From JBDNJM01 sp041687755 (GTDB taxonomy: Bacteria > Planctomycetota > UBA1135 > GCA-002686595): 64,000 bases of DNA. The translations under genes were made by a program, and so were the position numbers. The stretch spans positions 12,247 to 76,246 of the forward strand of contig JBDNJM010000203.1 in the NCBI GenBank assembly GCA_041687755.1, written 5' to 3'. This document shows, one piece after another, positions 17,792 to 26,818 of the stretch. Numbering within the stretch: the stretch's first letter is position 1; every line of letters starts with the position of its first letter. The notes under the pieces were generated by a model. That model had not been told where the DNA came from. It searched no databases and saw only the letters and a list, made by a program, of their open reading frames with translations.

Positions 17792-18533
17792 TTCGAAGTC
17801 GCCGTTCTACGTGGGCTACCTGCCGCTGCCGGCCGCGTTGCGCGGACCGGTGCGGACTTGGGGGCTCGGCGTGTTGGCCTTGGGCGCGGCGGTTGTTGCG
17901 GGCATCGCAGTCCTGCAGAAGAACCCCGGGGCCGGCTCGATCGACTGGTCGGCCACGACCGAGGTAGAGGGGGTGCTGCACGTCGATCCCTACCCGGTGC
18001 TCTACCGCGGCGAGGCCGACGGACCGGCGCAGGCCACGCTGTTGGTCTCGGAGCTGAAGTTCGGCGTGGCGGACCGCGCGCTCGAGTTCGACGGGCAGGG
18101 TATCGCGGTCCGCGGCTACCCGATCAGCCGCGACGGCCGACGCATGCTCGAGGTTGTCGCCGATGCCGACGCGCTGTCTCCGGCGCCGGGTGCAGGGAAC
18201 ACCACCGCGGACCGAGTGGTCGTCGGAGAGCACACCTTGGTCGGCGAGATCGCCGACTCGAAGTGCTTCCTCGGCGTGATGAAGCCCGGGCTGGGCAAGA
18301 CCCACCGCGCCTGCGCAGTGCGCTGCATTTCCGGAGGCATCGCGCCCGTGTTGATCACCGAGAGCGAGGCCGGCGAGCTGCGTATGTACGTCCTGCGCGG
18401 CCGCGACGGGAGTCCGATGAACGAGGCGGTCTTGCCCTATGTGGCCGAGCCGGTGCAGCTGACCGGACTCGTCTCGCGCCGCGGAGATCTGCTGTTCCTG
18501 GACTTGGATCCGGCGGAGATCGAACGACTTTAG
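17784..18533 (+). CDS. Membrane-anchored protein with conserved C-H-C-C motif, redox cluster
   Basis: The 249-residue product starts at the GTG at 17784, preceded by GGAGG (17773-17777), and overlaps the end of the previous gene by 8 bp. One membrane segment lies near residues 27-45, and the rest is extracytoplasmic. The C-terminal half has a striking motif, DSKCFLGVMKPGLGKTHRAC followed by AVRCISGG, with C161, H174, C177 and C181 as likely metal or disulfide residues. I do not recognise a named family. Position as the last gene of the cluster suggests a periplasmic electron-transfer or cofactor-holding subunit; this is inference only. Confidence 0.72.
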   Translation: MADSKSPFYVGYLPLPAALRGPVRTWGLGVLALGAAVVAGIAVLQKNPGAGSIDWSATTEVEGVLHVDPYPVLYRGEADGPAQATLLVSELKFGVADRALEFDGQGIAVRGYPISRDGRRMLEVVADADALSPAPGAGNTTADRVVVGEHTLVGEIADSKCFLGVMKPGLGKTHRACAVRCISGGIAPVLITESEAGELRMYVLRGRDGSPMNEAVLPYVAEPVQLTGLVSRRGDLLFLDLDPAEIERL

Positions 18534-18809
18534 GGTCGGGCGCGTCGCGGTGGGTAGGGGGCGCTTGAGGGAGGAGCTCTAAGTCGCCCCACGCTGCTCG
18601 CAGCGAGTTCGGTCGTGGGGTCCGAGCGTCCGCCGGGGTGAGCGCCGGGGCCCGCAAAAGGCTGCGAGGGGGATCGCGGGGCTTTCTTGGGATTCTTACT
18701 GCGGTTTTGGGCGAGTGCGGAGAGTCCATGGGGGACGGCCATTCGGTCTGTCCCCGGCGCTTTTGATTGCGAGGAGCCGGGCCACGCTACCTCCGCATCC
18801 CGGACTGCA
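18534..18809 (+). other. Intergenic region without recognised gene
   Basis: This 276-bp stretch lies between the redox cluster and the beta-helix gene. I see no coding sequence or strong hairpin. Apparent reading frames are GC-rich shadows. Confidence 0.4.
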
Positions 18810-19849
18810 ATGAACTCGACGACTTGCCTGCTTCGTGGGCTTGCCCCCTCGGCTCTCGCCCTGGCGGCGCTCGCTGCGCCCGATGTCCTGGTTGTCTCCC
18901 CGGCCGGGGGCCGGGTGTCGACTCTTCGATGGTTCACGAGGCGGTCGCGGCCGCCCAGGGCGGAGACGTGATTCTGGTCAAGGAGGGGTTCAATTTCTCG
19001 TTCGCGACCAGCGGCAAGCAGCTCACGCTTGTGGCTGAGAACGGCGCCTACGTTGCGATCAACAACACGACGAGCGTGGGCGGGCTGGCGCTCGGCCAGG
19101 AGGTTCTGCTCGCGGGCCTGCAGCTGGGGCCGGCCAGCCTCCCGCTGCAGCTGGGCGGCAGCGAGGGGCCGATCTGGCTGCACGACTGTCGCGTGTTGGG
19201 CAACCCGACCGGCGCGTTCGGGACGGCGGATGCGGCTCAAGTCTCGGACTGCGTCGACGTGCTGTTCAGCGACTCCCGCGTGGAGGGCGAATTCTTCGGG
19301 GGCGGCAACGCCTGCCTGGTGGAGCGCTCCGATCTGCACCCGTGGAGCACGATTCTTCGGGGCGGGATGCCGAACCAGGCCATCGCGGACGGCGGGGTGG
19401 GGCTGCGCCTCGAGGACGGCTTTCTGTTCGCCAGCGACTGCGAGATCCAGGGCGGCCCCGGCACGGACGGATTTCTGGCGGGGCCGAGCTGCGAGGGGCC
19501 GAACCCGCGCGGTTACCGCCTGGCCAAGACGCTGCTGCGCTCAGGTGCGGCGAGCGAATCGGTCTTCGAGGGGCCGACCGGCGAGCTCGCCGGGTTCGCC
19601 GCGCTGGGCGACCTCTCGCCGAGCTACTTCTCCGACGGGCTGGCGAGCGCCATCTCGCTGAACGCGCTGAAGTTCGTCCCCGTCGACGCGATCCCCGCCG
19701 ACGGGTTCCTGGACATGCCGATTTCGGTGCAGCTGCCGCCGGGCGTGGTCTCCCACGTGTTCCGGACCGAGAGCGTGTTCTTCGGTCCGACGGATGGATT
19801 GCTCCTGGGGCCGCCAGCGCCGGCGATCGTGATCGATTCGCCTCTTTAA
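18810..19849 (+). CDS. Exported right-handed beta-helix-like protein, frameshifted
   Basis: An ATG at 18810 opens a signal peptide (CLLRGLAPSALALAALAAPD) that continues to VLVVSPAGG. The protein then resumes in another frame at GVDSSMVHEAVAAAQGGDVI. Adding one C to the GGCCGGG at about 18911-18917 joins them as PAGGPGVDSSMVHEAVAAAQ, the usual opening of planctomycete secreted beta-helix proteins, for about 346 residues. Later segments (GLQLGPASLPLQL, WLHDCRVLGN, CVDVLFSDSRVEG, LFASDCEIQGG) have the periodicity of a parallel beta-helix. No catalytic site is evident. A one-base deletion in a C run may be a sequencing error. Confidence 0.68.
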
Positions 19850-19891
19850 GCGAAGTCGTTCACGGCCTCCGGTCCGGCCGTCCGTTCCCGG

Positions 19892-22120
19892 CTAGCGCGG
19901 GCTGCGGCGCGGCGTGCGCGGCTCGAAGGCCGGGGGTTCGAGGAGCACGGGGTCGAGCGCCTGGAGCTGCTCCAGGATCTCGGCGGCGCGGTCTGCGCGA
20001 TCGGCCTCGAGCAGGCGAGCCCGCAGTGTCGTAGCCGTCATCACGGCGCTCTGGTTGAGCCCGTCCAGGGTGGCGGCCGAGGCCGGGCGCAGGGTCAGGG
20101 CCCGCGCGATCAAGTCCGCTGCCTCGTCTAGGCGCTCGGACTCAAGGGCCAATCGGGCCTGGCCAGCGACGCACAGGGCGACCTCGTGCAGGCTCGAGTC
20201 CGCGGTCTCGGGATGGGCGGCAGCGTCGCGCTCGAACAGGGCGATGGCTGCGGAGTAGGCGGCCGTGGCGAGCTCGGGCTCGCGGCGCCGGCGGTGGTAC
20301 TCGGCCGCCGTGCGATTGCCGAATCCGGCGAACCAGGTCGTGCGCGAGTCGGCGGGCGCGGTCTCGAGCAGCGTGGCGTACGCGGCTTGCACGCCGGCGG
20401 GGCCGCCGCGGATCAGGGCGCGCCGGCGTAGGCGCTCGTGCAGGGTCGCGGACTCCGGGTAGCGGGCGAGGCCGCGGTCGAGGGCGATCTCGGCGCGCTC
20501 GTCGGCGCCCAGCCAGCGCAGGAAGTCGTGGTGGACCTGCACGTCGAAGTCGGTGTCGAGGTCGCGGCTGCTGAGCACGGTGTAGGCGGCGTCCACGTCG
20601 CTGAGCCATTCGCCGGGCCACTTCTGCTTGGCGCGGACGGCGTTGATGATGCGGCGCTCGCGGGCCTCCGCGAAGACCTGCATGAGGGCGGCGGCCGTCC
20701 AGCTGCTGGACTCGTCTGCGGCGCCCGGCGCGCCACCGGGCATGGCTTCGACCGCAGCCTCGGCCAGCGGATAAGCGGGCTCGGGGTCGCCCGTGTAATA
20801 GAGCAGTAGCGCCTCGACGGCATCGACGCGCCAGCCGACCTGGCCGAGGTCCTTAGCTAAGTTGAGCGAGCGTCGCGCGTCTTCGAGCATCAGCTGCTGC
20901 ATCGGGACACCTCCGCGGCTGCTCGCGCTGCTGAGCAGGGCCGCGGTGCGCGGGTCGAGCGCGGTCTGCAGGCTAGCCTCCGCGAAGCCGAGCGCGGCTT
21001 CGGGGTCGGCGGGGCGGCTGCTCGCGGCGCGGGCGCGGCGCGTGACGCGCGCGACGTTCGAGTCGGGGGTCGCGGAGTCGGCGGAGTAGTTCGAGCCGCC
21101 CCAGGCGCCGAGGTCGATCGCGCCGCCCTTGCCCTCCAGGCCGCGGTGCACGACGGCGAGGTTGCGCGCACGCTCGTCCGTCGGGGAGAGCCGCTCGAGG
21201 GCTGCGATCAGGGCCTCGCGCTCCTCGGCGGTCACGGCGGTGCGCAGGGCCTCGGCGATCAGGTCGGCGGCTCCCGCCTGGTTGGTTTGGGCCAGAGCCT
21301 CGCGGGCAATCCGAGCCAGGTCGGCGTCGAGCCCGAAGACGGCCATGCGCAGCACCTCGACCGGCGCCTGGCGGCCCGCGGCGACCGAGCGCGTCAGCAG
21401 CTCCCGTCGCGTGGTCGTGTCGCCTTCGGCGTACGCCTGCTCGACGGCCTGGCGGTCACGGATGTCCGGGCTGGCGACGAGGTCGAGCGGGTTGCGCTCC
21501 CCGCGGGCCGGCGGGTTCTCGGGCACGCGTCCGACGCTGCCCTCCCGGACGGCCTGGAACACGCTGTCGGTGTCCATCGCGTAGAAGACGTCGTAGTACT
21601 CGGCCTCGGGGCCGGGCAGCTCGCCGGCCTCGGTCAGCTCGACACCGATGTGGCGCGGCGCGATCCGTTGGCCGTCGAAGAACAGGTCGTGCAGCTGCGG
21701 CTCGAGGGCGATGTGCTCGCCGCAGGTCACGCTGCCGAAGCGCGGGCACTCGATGCGTTCGCCGTGCTCGTCGTGGTCGGCGGGGTTGTGTCGGTAGACG
21801 CTCGCCATGAGGCACACGTAGGGCTCGTAGAGCGCGGCCACTTCGGGCTGGCGGTAGCGGACGCCGGCGTAGTGCTCACTCGCGATTTCGCCGTCCATGT
21901 TGACGGCGATCAGCAGCGGCCGGCCCTCCGCGCGGGCGACGGCGACGGCGTCCTCGAAGGTGCGCTGCCAGGTGATCAGCGTGGGCTTGGCCCAGTCCTC
22001 GGCTGTGGGCGCGTCCCACATGGCTTCGCGGTCGACGCCGGCCTGGGCCGTGGCGAGCGCGGCGAACGGGGCGGCGGCGAGGATCGGAGAGCCGAGCAGG
22101 GGCAGCAGGCGACGAAGCAT
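19892..22120 (-). CDS. Exported thioredoxin-fold/TPR-type protein
   Basis: The product is 742 residues from the ATG at 22120, with a signal peptide (LLPLLGSPILAAAPFAALAT). The next roughly 180 residues resemble the thioredoxin-like DUF255/thioredoxin_7 pattern (FEDAVAVARAEGRPLLIAVN, then YVCLMASVYRHNP) but lack a CxxC active site, so the domain is probably structural. The remainder is helical and contains irregular tetratricopeptide-like repeats, for example EALLLYYTGDPEPAYPLAEA and DFLRWLGADERAEIALDRGL. Such proteins act in protein-protein contacts in the periplasm. It is divergently transcribed from the BatD-like gene across 68 bp. Confidence 0.65.
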   Translation of the reverse strand: MLRRLLPLLGSPILAAAPFAALATAQAGVDREAMWDAPTAEDWAKPTLITWQRTFEDAVAVARAEGRPLLIAVNMDGEIASEHYAGVRYRQPEVAALYEPYVCLMASVYRHNPADHDEHGERIECPRFGSVTCGEHIALEPQLHDLFFDGQRIAPRHIGVELTEAGELPGPEAEYYDVFYAMDTDSVFQAVREGSVGRVPENPPARGERNPLDLVASPDIRDRQAVEQAYAEGDTTTRRELLTRSVAAGRQAPVEVLRMAVFGLDADLARIAREALAQTNQAGAADLIAEALRTAVTAEEREALIAALERLSPTDERARNLAVVHRGLEGKGGAIDLGAWGGSNYSADSATPDSNVARVTRRARAASSRPADPEAALGFAEASLQTALDPRTAALLSSASSRGGVPMQQLMLEDARRSLNLAKDLGQVGWRVDAVEALLLYYTGDPEPAYPLAEAAVEAMPGGAPGAADESSSWTAAALMQVFAEARERRIINAVRAKQKWPGEWLSDVDAAYTVLSSRDLDTDFDVQVHHDFLRWLGADERAEIALDRGLARYPESATLHERLRRRALIRGGPAGVQAAYATLLETAPADSRTTWFAGFGNRTAAEYHRRRREPELATAAYSAAIALFERDAAAHPETADSSLHEVALCVAGQARLALESERLDEAADLIARALTLRPASAATLDGLNQSAVMTATTLRARLLEADRADRAAEILEQLQALDPVLLEPPAFEPRTPRRSPR

Positions 22121-22176
22121 TGGGAGCGGGTGCGGAAGGGATCGAGTGGTGGCGCGCCGTGAAGGGGCCAATCTAA

Positions 22177-22182
22177 TAGGAT
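22177..22182 (+). promoter_or_regulatory. Candidate -10 hexamer TAGGAT, leaderless-type spacing
   Basis: TAGGAT (within TAATAGGAT) ends 6 nt before the ATG at 22189. There is no room for a Shine-Dalgarno sequence. Confidence 0.45.
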
Positions 22183-22188
22183 CTGGCC

Positions 22189-23307
22189 ATGGCGAGGACA
22201 GTGGGGATCGTGGGGCGGGTGTTCGGAGTCGGGCTGCTGGCCGTTCTGGGGGCGTCGCCGGCTGTATCAGGGCACAAGGAGTTGGAGCTTCCAGCCGCGC
22301 AGGGCGTGGCCCCAAGCGAGCTAGCCGCTGTGAGCTGGTCGCTGGACGGTGGCGTTCCGGCCCGCGAGGCGGTCGCCGGGGAGGTGCTGCTCGTGCGCGT
22401 TTCGTTGCGGCTCGATCCGGAGCTGCTCGAGCCCGGTCGGCTGGCCGCGAAGCGCACCCCAGTGGACCTGCCGGTCGAGTTGGCGCTGCCCTGGCTGGGA
22501 TCCGGGGCAGACGGAGTGGCCGACGCTCGGGTCGACCCTGCGTGGGCGGAGCTAGCGGCTGCAGGTCCTTCGACGTCGATCGTGCTGAACGGCGAGGTCG
22601 GCCGGGTCCTGCCCGGAACGGGTCCGGGCGAGTTCGGCATCGATTTTCTTGTGGCCCTCGGCGGCGCGGGCAGGGTCTTGCTGGAGCCGCCGGCGCTCAG
22701 CCTCGAGCGCGTCAGCGCGACGCGCACCGGACTGTTCGGCGAGGAGCAGCCGGGGGATGTGGAGCGCGTGCGCGTCGTGGGGGAGGCGATCGAGTTGAGC
22801 GTGTCCGAGCCTCCGCTAGCGCGTCGCCCGATCGAATGGGGCGGGGCGATCGGTGAACTGTCGGTCGAGGCCCGAGTGAGCGTGCCGGTCGCCTTTGAGG
22901 GCGAGTCGCTGCGCTACGAGCTGGTGCTGCGCGGGTTGGCCAATCTTGGGGAGTTCGAACTCCCGGGCGCCAGCGCGTTCGATAAGGCGCATCTGCGCGG
23001 CTACAGCCGCACACGCGGAACGCGGAGCGAGACGATCCTGTACGACCTTGTGCCGGCGCGCACGGGGGAGTTCGAGCTGCCGAGTGTGCGGCTGGCGACC
23101 TACCTGCCCGGCGAGGGGCGCTACGAGGTGCTCAGCACCGAGCCGGTGCGGGTACGCGTGCTTCCGAAGGTGAAGGCAGGGAAACCCGACGTCGCCGCAA
23201 TGCCTGAGCCGGACTCACGACGCGCGCCGTGGTGGACTTGGCCGGCTGTTGGCGGGCTCTTTGCTGTGGCCGCGGCGTTCGTCGTGGCGCGTCGCCGGCG
23301 CCGCTGA
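22189..23307 (+). CDS. BatD-like protein (oxygen tolerance family)
   Basis: The 372-residue protein has a signal peptide (VFGVGLLAVLGASPAVS), a long beta-sandwich ectodomain and a C-terminal membrane segment (WPAVGGLFAVAAAFVVA) followed by RRRRR. This is the BatD layout (PF13584). The conserved part includes VEARVSVPVAFEGESLRYEL, ELPGASAFDKAH and the phrase LYDLVPARTGEFELPSVRL, which matches the family's usual LvPqrsGefeiPai. BatD normally works with MoxR/BatA/BatB proteins at the membrane; none of these is seen in the window, so it stands alone here. The start ATG at 22189 is supported by the TAGGAT hexamer. Confidence 0.75.
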   Translation: MARTVGIVGRVFGVGLLAVLGASPAVSGHKELELPAAQGVAPSELAAVSWSLDGGVPAREAVAGEVLLVRVSLRLDPELLEPGRLAAKRTPVDLPVELALPWLGSGADGVADARVDPAWAELAAAGPSTSIVLNGEVGRVLPGTGPGEFGIDFLVALGGAGRVLLEPPALSLERVSATRTGLFGEEQPGDVERVRVVGEAIELSVSEPPLARRPIEWGGAIGELSVEARVSVPVAFEGESLRYELVLRGLANLGEFELPGASAFDKAHLRGYSRTRGTRSETILYDLVPARTGEFELPSVRLATYLPGEGRYEVLSTEPVRVRVLPKVKAGKPDVAAMPEPDSRRAPWWTWPAVGGLFAVAAAFVVARRRRR

Positions 23308-23330
23308 GGCGTCGGCGTCCCGGGGCAGAG

Positions 23331-23360
23331 GGTCCCGAGGCAGGGGGTCCCGAGGCAGGG
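23331..23360 (+). repeat. Two tandem copies of a 15-bp GC-rich unit
   Basis: GGTCCCGAGGCAGGG occurs twice in direct succession, with a degenerate partial copy just before. It lies between the convergent BatD-like and HerA-like genes. Confidence 0.6.
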
Positions 23361-23438
23361 GGGACGAGAAGACGAGCTTGCCCGAACTGCCGCCTGGGAC
23401 GGTGCCCGGGTGGGCGGGCTGGAACTGGCGGATTCCGG

Positions 23439-25895
23439 TCAGGCCCCATGGACGGGGACCCACACGAGCTTGAGGTCCTCGGTTTCGATGTCGGACTTGC
23501 GGGGGTTGATGGTGACGTCGTCGAGGTCGAAGTCCTCGGGCGTGATGGCCTTCGAGAGCGTCGCGTGTTCGGCTTCGTACTCGCGCTCCAGCTCGTGTAG
23601 CTCTTCGCGCTCGGCTTGAAGCTTGTCCTCCGCGCGTTCGACGTCGGCCTTTTCCTTGTTGACCTTGCTCGCCTTGCTGGCGCTCGAGCCCGCGCGGCGC
23701 GCGTTGGTCGCGGACAGCTTCTTCTTGCCGAAGATCGTGCTCAGGAGGGTCGTGCCCATCGAAATCCACGAGTCCTTGCGGCGCGAGCTGAGCTGGTCGC
23801 GCTCAGCCTCCAGCTTGTCATCGGCCTTCGCAATCGTGGCCTGCTGGCGGTCGCGCTTGGTCTCGAAGGTCTTGCGCAGCTTCTCGAGGTCCTTGTCGCG
23901 ATCCTCACGGGCGGCTTCGGCGACGCGGGCGCGGAAATCGGGCTCGGACTCGTCGGGCTCGGAGACGAGCTTGAAGGGCTTGTACTTCCACAGGGCCATC
24001 GGCCGTGTGCGGTACAGGAACTGCTCGAGCTCCTTGGCCCAGCTCTTATAGGTGCGCTCGCGGGAGGCGCCGCTCGGGAGCGGCCCGTACTCGGCGTTTT
24101 TCTGTGGGCGCTTGCGCGTCTTGTGGGCGCGCTGGCCATCGACCAGCGCCGCCTCGTCGTACAGCGGCACGTCCTCGTCCTCGTCGAGAGGCGCTCGCAC
24201 GGTGTGGGTCACCCAACGGTCGATGCCGGCGGAGGCGTTGACATAGTGCAGCCGCGCGATGCAGCCAAAGTGCGGGCGGTAGAGCAGCCGGGACTCGCCG
24301 TCCCAGTCGTCGCTCGGAGACTCGAAGCCTTCGTCGATCTCGGCCGGTAAGCCCGGACGCTGGGACTCGAGGGGCGGCGGGGCGGGAGCGACGGGCGCTG
24401 CGGCGGGGCTATCGGAGCCGACGGCGGAGGTGGGCGCAGCAGCGGCTGCCGCGGCCGCCAGGGCGGCCTTGCGCGGAGCCATGAGTCGCTCGATGCCGGC
24501 GCGATCGAGCGGGCCGCGCAGGTAGTTGAGCGCCCAGCGCGTGTGGAACACGACGGGGCGATCCTCGTGCACGTTGTGCAGCAGGAAGACGCGCTTGCCT
24601 AGCCCTGAGAGCAGGCGATCGAGCTCGCCGCGGTCGTAGCCCTTGCCGCCGCTCGAGAGGGCGCCCTCCAGGCCGTCGAGCACGCGCAGCTTGTCGCGCT
24701 CGGTCTGCAGCCGCCCGATCATCCACGTGCCGGTGTTGGCGAGGCCCTTGTAGTCGAGGTCCACAGGGTTCTGGGTCGCGAGGACCACGCCCAGACCGAA
24801 CGCGCGCGCCTGCTTGAGCAGCGTGAGCATCGGCTTCTTCGATGGCGGATTCCCGTTCGGCGGGAAGTAGCCGAAGATCTCGTCCATGTAGAGCAGCGCG
24901 CGCAGCGAGCCGGTGCCCGACTGCTGGCGCATCCAGCCCAGCACCTCGTTGAGCAGCACGGTCACGAAGAACATGCGCTCCGAGTCGTTCATGTGGGCGA
25001 CGCTGATCACGCTGACCCGCGGCTTGCCGGTTTCTGTGTGCAGCAGGCGCTCAATGTCGAGCGGCTCGCCCTCGAGCCACGTCGCGAAGCCGGGCGAGGC
25101 GATCAAGCCGTTCAGCGACAGGGCCAGGGACGTGCGCTCCTTGGCCGGAAAGAACGTCTCGAGGTCGAGCACGCCCAGCCGCTTGAAGGGCGGCTCCTGA
25201 ACGAGTCGCACCATGTCGGCGATAGAGAGATCACGGCCCTCTTCCCACGCATTGCCCAGGATTCTCGAGAGCAGGATCGTCTCGCGGCTCTGCACCGGAT
25301 CCGCGTCGATCCCTAGCATCGACAGCAGGCCGATGACGGCGCCCTCGACGCGGTCGGCGAACAGCTCGCGGTCCTCGGCAATCTCCTTGGGTGGCGCGGC
25401 GAACGAGCGCAGCACCGTCAGCTGCAGGCCTGCCGAGCTGCCGGGCGTGTAGACCGCAAAGTCGGCCGCATCGGCGAGGCGCTGCAGCCGGTCCTGATCC
25501 TGTCCCCACTTGCCCAAGCCCTTCTTCCACAGCTCCGCCGTCGCCTTGGCGTGCTCCTCGATCGTGCGCCCCTCGCGCCCGGCCTCGCCGGGGTCCACCC
25601 AGGGCTCAAAGTCCTCCGGGGCGAGGTTCGGGAAGTGCAGCGCCAGGTTGCCCATGTCGCCCTTGACGTCGATCGCGATCACGGGCACCCCGTCGAGCGC
25701 CGCCTCCTCGATCAACGAGATGCACAGGCCGGTCTTGCCGCTGCCGGTCATGCCGACGCACACGGCATGGGTGCACAGGTCCTTCGAGTCGTAGAGGATC
25801 GGGCTCTCGGTGACCTCGCCGGCGTCGGAGTCGTAGGCGCGACCGAGGTAGAAGGCGCCGGGCTGTTCGAAGTCGGGAAGGTCGTCGGCGGACAT
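23439..25895 (-). CDS. HerA-like ATPase (DUF87 type) with long C-terminal coiled coil
   Basis: The 818-residue cytoplasmic protein has Walker A GMTGSGKTG at about residues 48-56, followed by IAIDVKGDMGNLALHFPN as in HerA/VirB4-like helicases. Walker B is LLYMDEIFGYFP, and a sensor-like QNPVDLDYKGLANTGTWMIG comes next. After an Ala/Pro-rich linker there is a mixed domain and then a highly charged coiled coil (about 680-790, DRDKDLEKLRKTFETKRDRQ and onward). HerA relatives are hexameric DNA translocases or pumps; those in this subgroup are encoded alone and their role is unknown. It lacks a NurA partner here. A motor acting on DNA or on a membrane-associated substrate is the best guess. Confidence 0.85.
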   Translation of the reverse strand: MSADDLPDFEQPGAFYLGRAYDSDAGEVTESPILYDSKDLCTHAVCVGMTGSGKTGLCISLIEEAALDGVPVIAIDVKGDMGNLALHFPNLAPEDFEPWVDPGEAGREGRTIEEHAKATAELWKKGLGKWGQDQDRLQRLADAADFAVYTPGSSAGLQLTVLRSFAAPPKEIAEDRELFADRVEGAVIGLLSMLGIDADPVQSRETILLSRILGNAWEEGRDLSIADMVRLVQEPPFKRLGVLDLETFFPAKERTSLALSLNGLIASPGFATWLEGEPLDIERLLHTETGKPRVSVISVAHMNDSERMFFVTVLLNEVLGWMRQQSGTGSLRALLYMDEIFGYFPPNGNPPSKKPMLTLLKQARAFGLGVVLATQNPVDLDYKGLANTGTWMIGRLQTERDKLRVLDGLEGALSSGGKGYDRGELDRLLSGLGKRVFLLHNVHEDRPVVFHTRWALNYLRGPLDRAGIERLMAPRKAALAAAAAAAAPTSAVGSDSPAAAPVAPAPPPLESQRPGLPAEIDEGFESPSDDWDGESRLLYRPHFGCIARLHYVNASAGIDRWVTHTVRAPLDEDEDVPLYDEAALVDGQRAHKTRKRPQKNAEYGPLPSGASRERTYKSWAKELEQFLYRTRPMALWKYKPFKLVSEPDESEPDFRARVAEAAREDRDKDLEKLRKTFETKRDRQQATIAKADDKLEAERDQLSSRRKDSWISMGTTLLSTIFGKKKLSATNARRAGSSASKASKVNKEKADVERAEDKLQAEREELHELEREYEAEHATLSKAITPEDFDLDDVTINPRKSDIETEDLKLVWVPVHGA

Positions 25896-26041
25896 CGGGA
25901 GGGGTGCGGTTCGAGCGGGGTGCGGAAGGGGAGCGCGAGGGTCTGGTGGCAGCGGGCTCGCCCGAATCCTAGGGCCTCCGCGCGGTCTGGCGCACTGGGA
26001 AGCCGGAGCGGAGGGGGAGTGCCAGCCTCCATGCGAACGGA

Positions 26042-26135
26042 GTCGGTCGGAGCTTCGACTCCGACCGACCCCGCGTTGTTCAGAGCGACTCGGGCGGGTC
26101 GACGCTCGCTGGACTGCGAAACGCGTCCAGCGAGC
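26042..26135. promoter_or_regulatory. Two tandem hairpins between the DUF4332 and HerA-like genes
   Basis: Hairpin one has 11-bp arms at 26042-26052 and 26059-26069 with a 6-nt loop. Hairpin two has perfect 11-bp arms at 26104-26114 and 26125-26135 (GCTCGCTGGAC/GTCCAGCGAGC) with a 10-nt loop. They lie just downstream of the DUF4332 stop on the minus strand. There is no U run, so factor-dependent termination, RNA stabilisation or a paired operator are all possible. Confidence 0.5.
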
Positions 26136-26168
26136 CCGCGGCCCCGAGAGTCGGGTCCTTCGGAACGA

Positions 26169-26576
26169 TCAGTGCGTGATGAGCGGGTCCATTTCCTTGG
26201 CCTGCCCGATCCACTTGGCGACCTCTTCCTCAGAGGGGCTCGACTTGGCGAGCTTCTTCTCCTCGTTGATCTTCTTCATGGCGTCGGCGAGGTTGGTTGC
26301 GTTGCGGTTGGCCAGCTCCTTGACCGTGTCGACGCCGGCGACCTCGAGCACCTCGGAGTACTGACGACCGATGCCCTTGATGCGCATTAGGTCGGCGAGG
26401 TTGGCCCAGGTGAGCAGCAGCTTCTCGGAGATGCCGGTGGTCTCCGCCATCTTGGAGCGTCCGGGCTTGTCGCAGCAGAGCTTGAGCAGGTCGTCCGTGG
26501 TCTTGATGCCGGTGGGCGTCAGCTTTTCCATGTAGGCGGGGCCGATGCCTTCAATTTCTTCGATGCGGTAGCTCAT
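26169..26576 (-). CDS. DUF4332 domain protein (helix-hairpin-helix type)
   Basis: The 135-residue cytoplasmic protein contains two helix-hairpin-helix-like units: IEEIEGIGPAYMEKLTPTGI followed by KTTDDLLKLC at the N-terminus, and LMRIKGIGRQYSEVLEVAGV followed by DTVKELANRN in the middle. This matches DUF4332 (PF14229), a probable nucleic-acid-binding fold. The C-terminal third is charged and helical and ends in ITH. It has its own AT-rich upstream region (TTAATAAAAAT near 26601-26611, unusual for this GC-rich DNA), which could hold the promoter. Coding starts at the ATG at 26576. Confidence 0.9.
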   Translation of the reverse strand: MSYRIEEIEGIGPAYMEKLTPTGIKTTDDLLKLCCDKPGRSKMAETTGISEKLLLTWANLADLMRIKGIGRQYSEVLEVAGVDTVKELANRNATNLADAMKKINEEKKLAKSSPSEEEVAKWIGQAKEMDPLITH

Positions 26577-26818
26577 GGGCGTCGTGGGAGGCGCGTCGCG
26601 TTAATAAAAATGAGTGTGGTGGGAAGGCCCGGATGGCCACTGCGGAGCCGCCGACGCGGCACCGGACTCTTTGGATTATGGCAGATGGGCAATCCTGACC
26701 GCACGCCTCCGGAACCCAGGGCTCGCCCCGATTCCCGCCTTGGTGCTACCTTTCTAGGGCTTCACGGGCCTCCAGCGGCCCGCCCCCCCCCGCCCCGAAG
26801 GCCACAGAGGCCCCCTCC

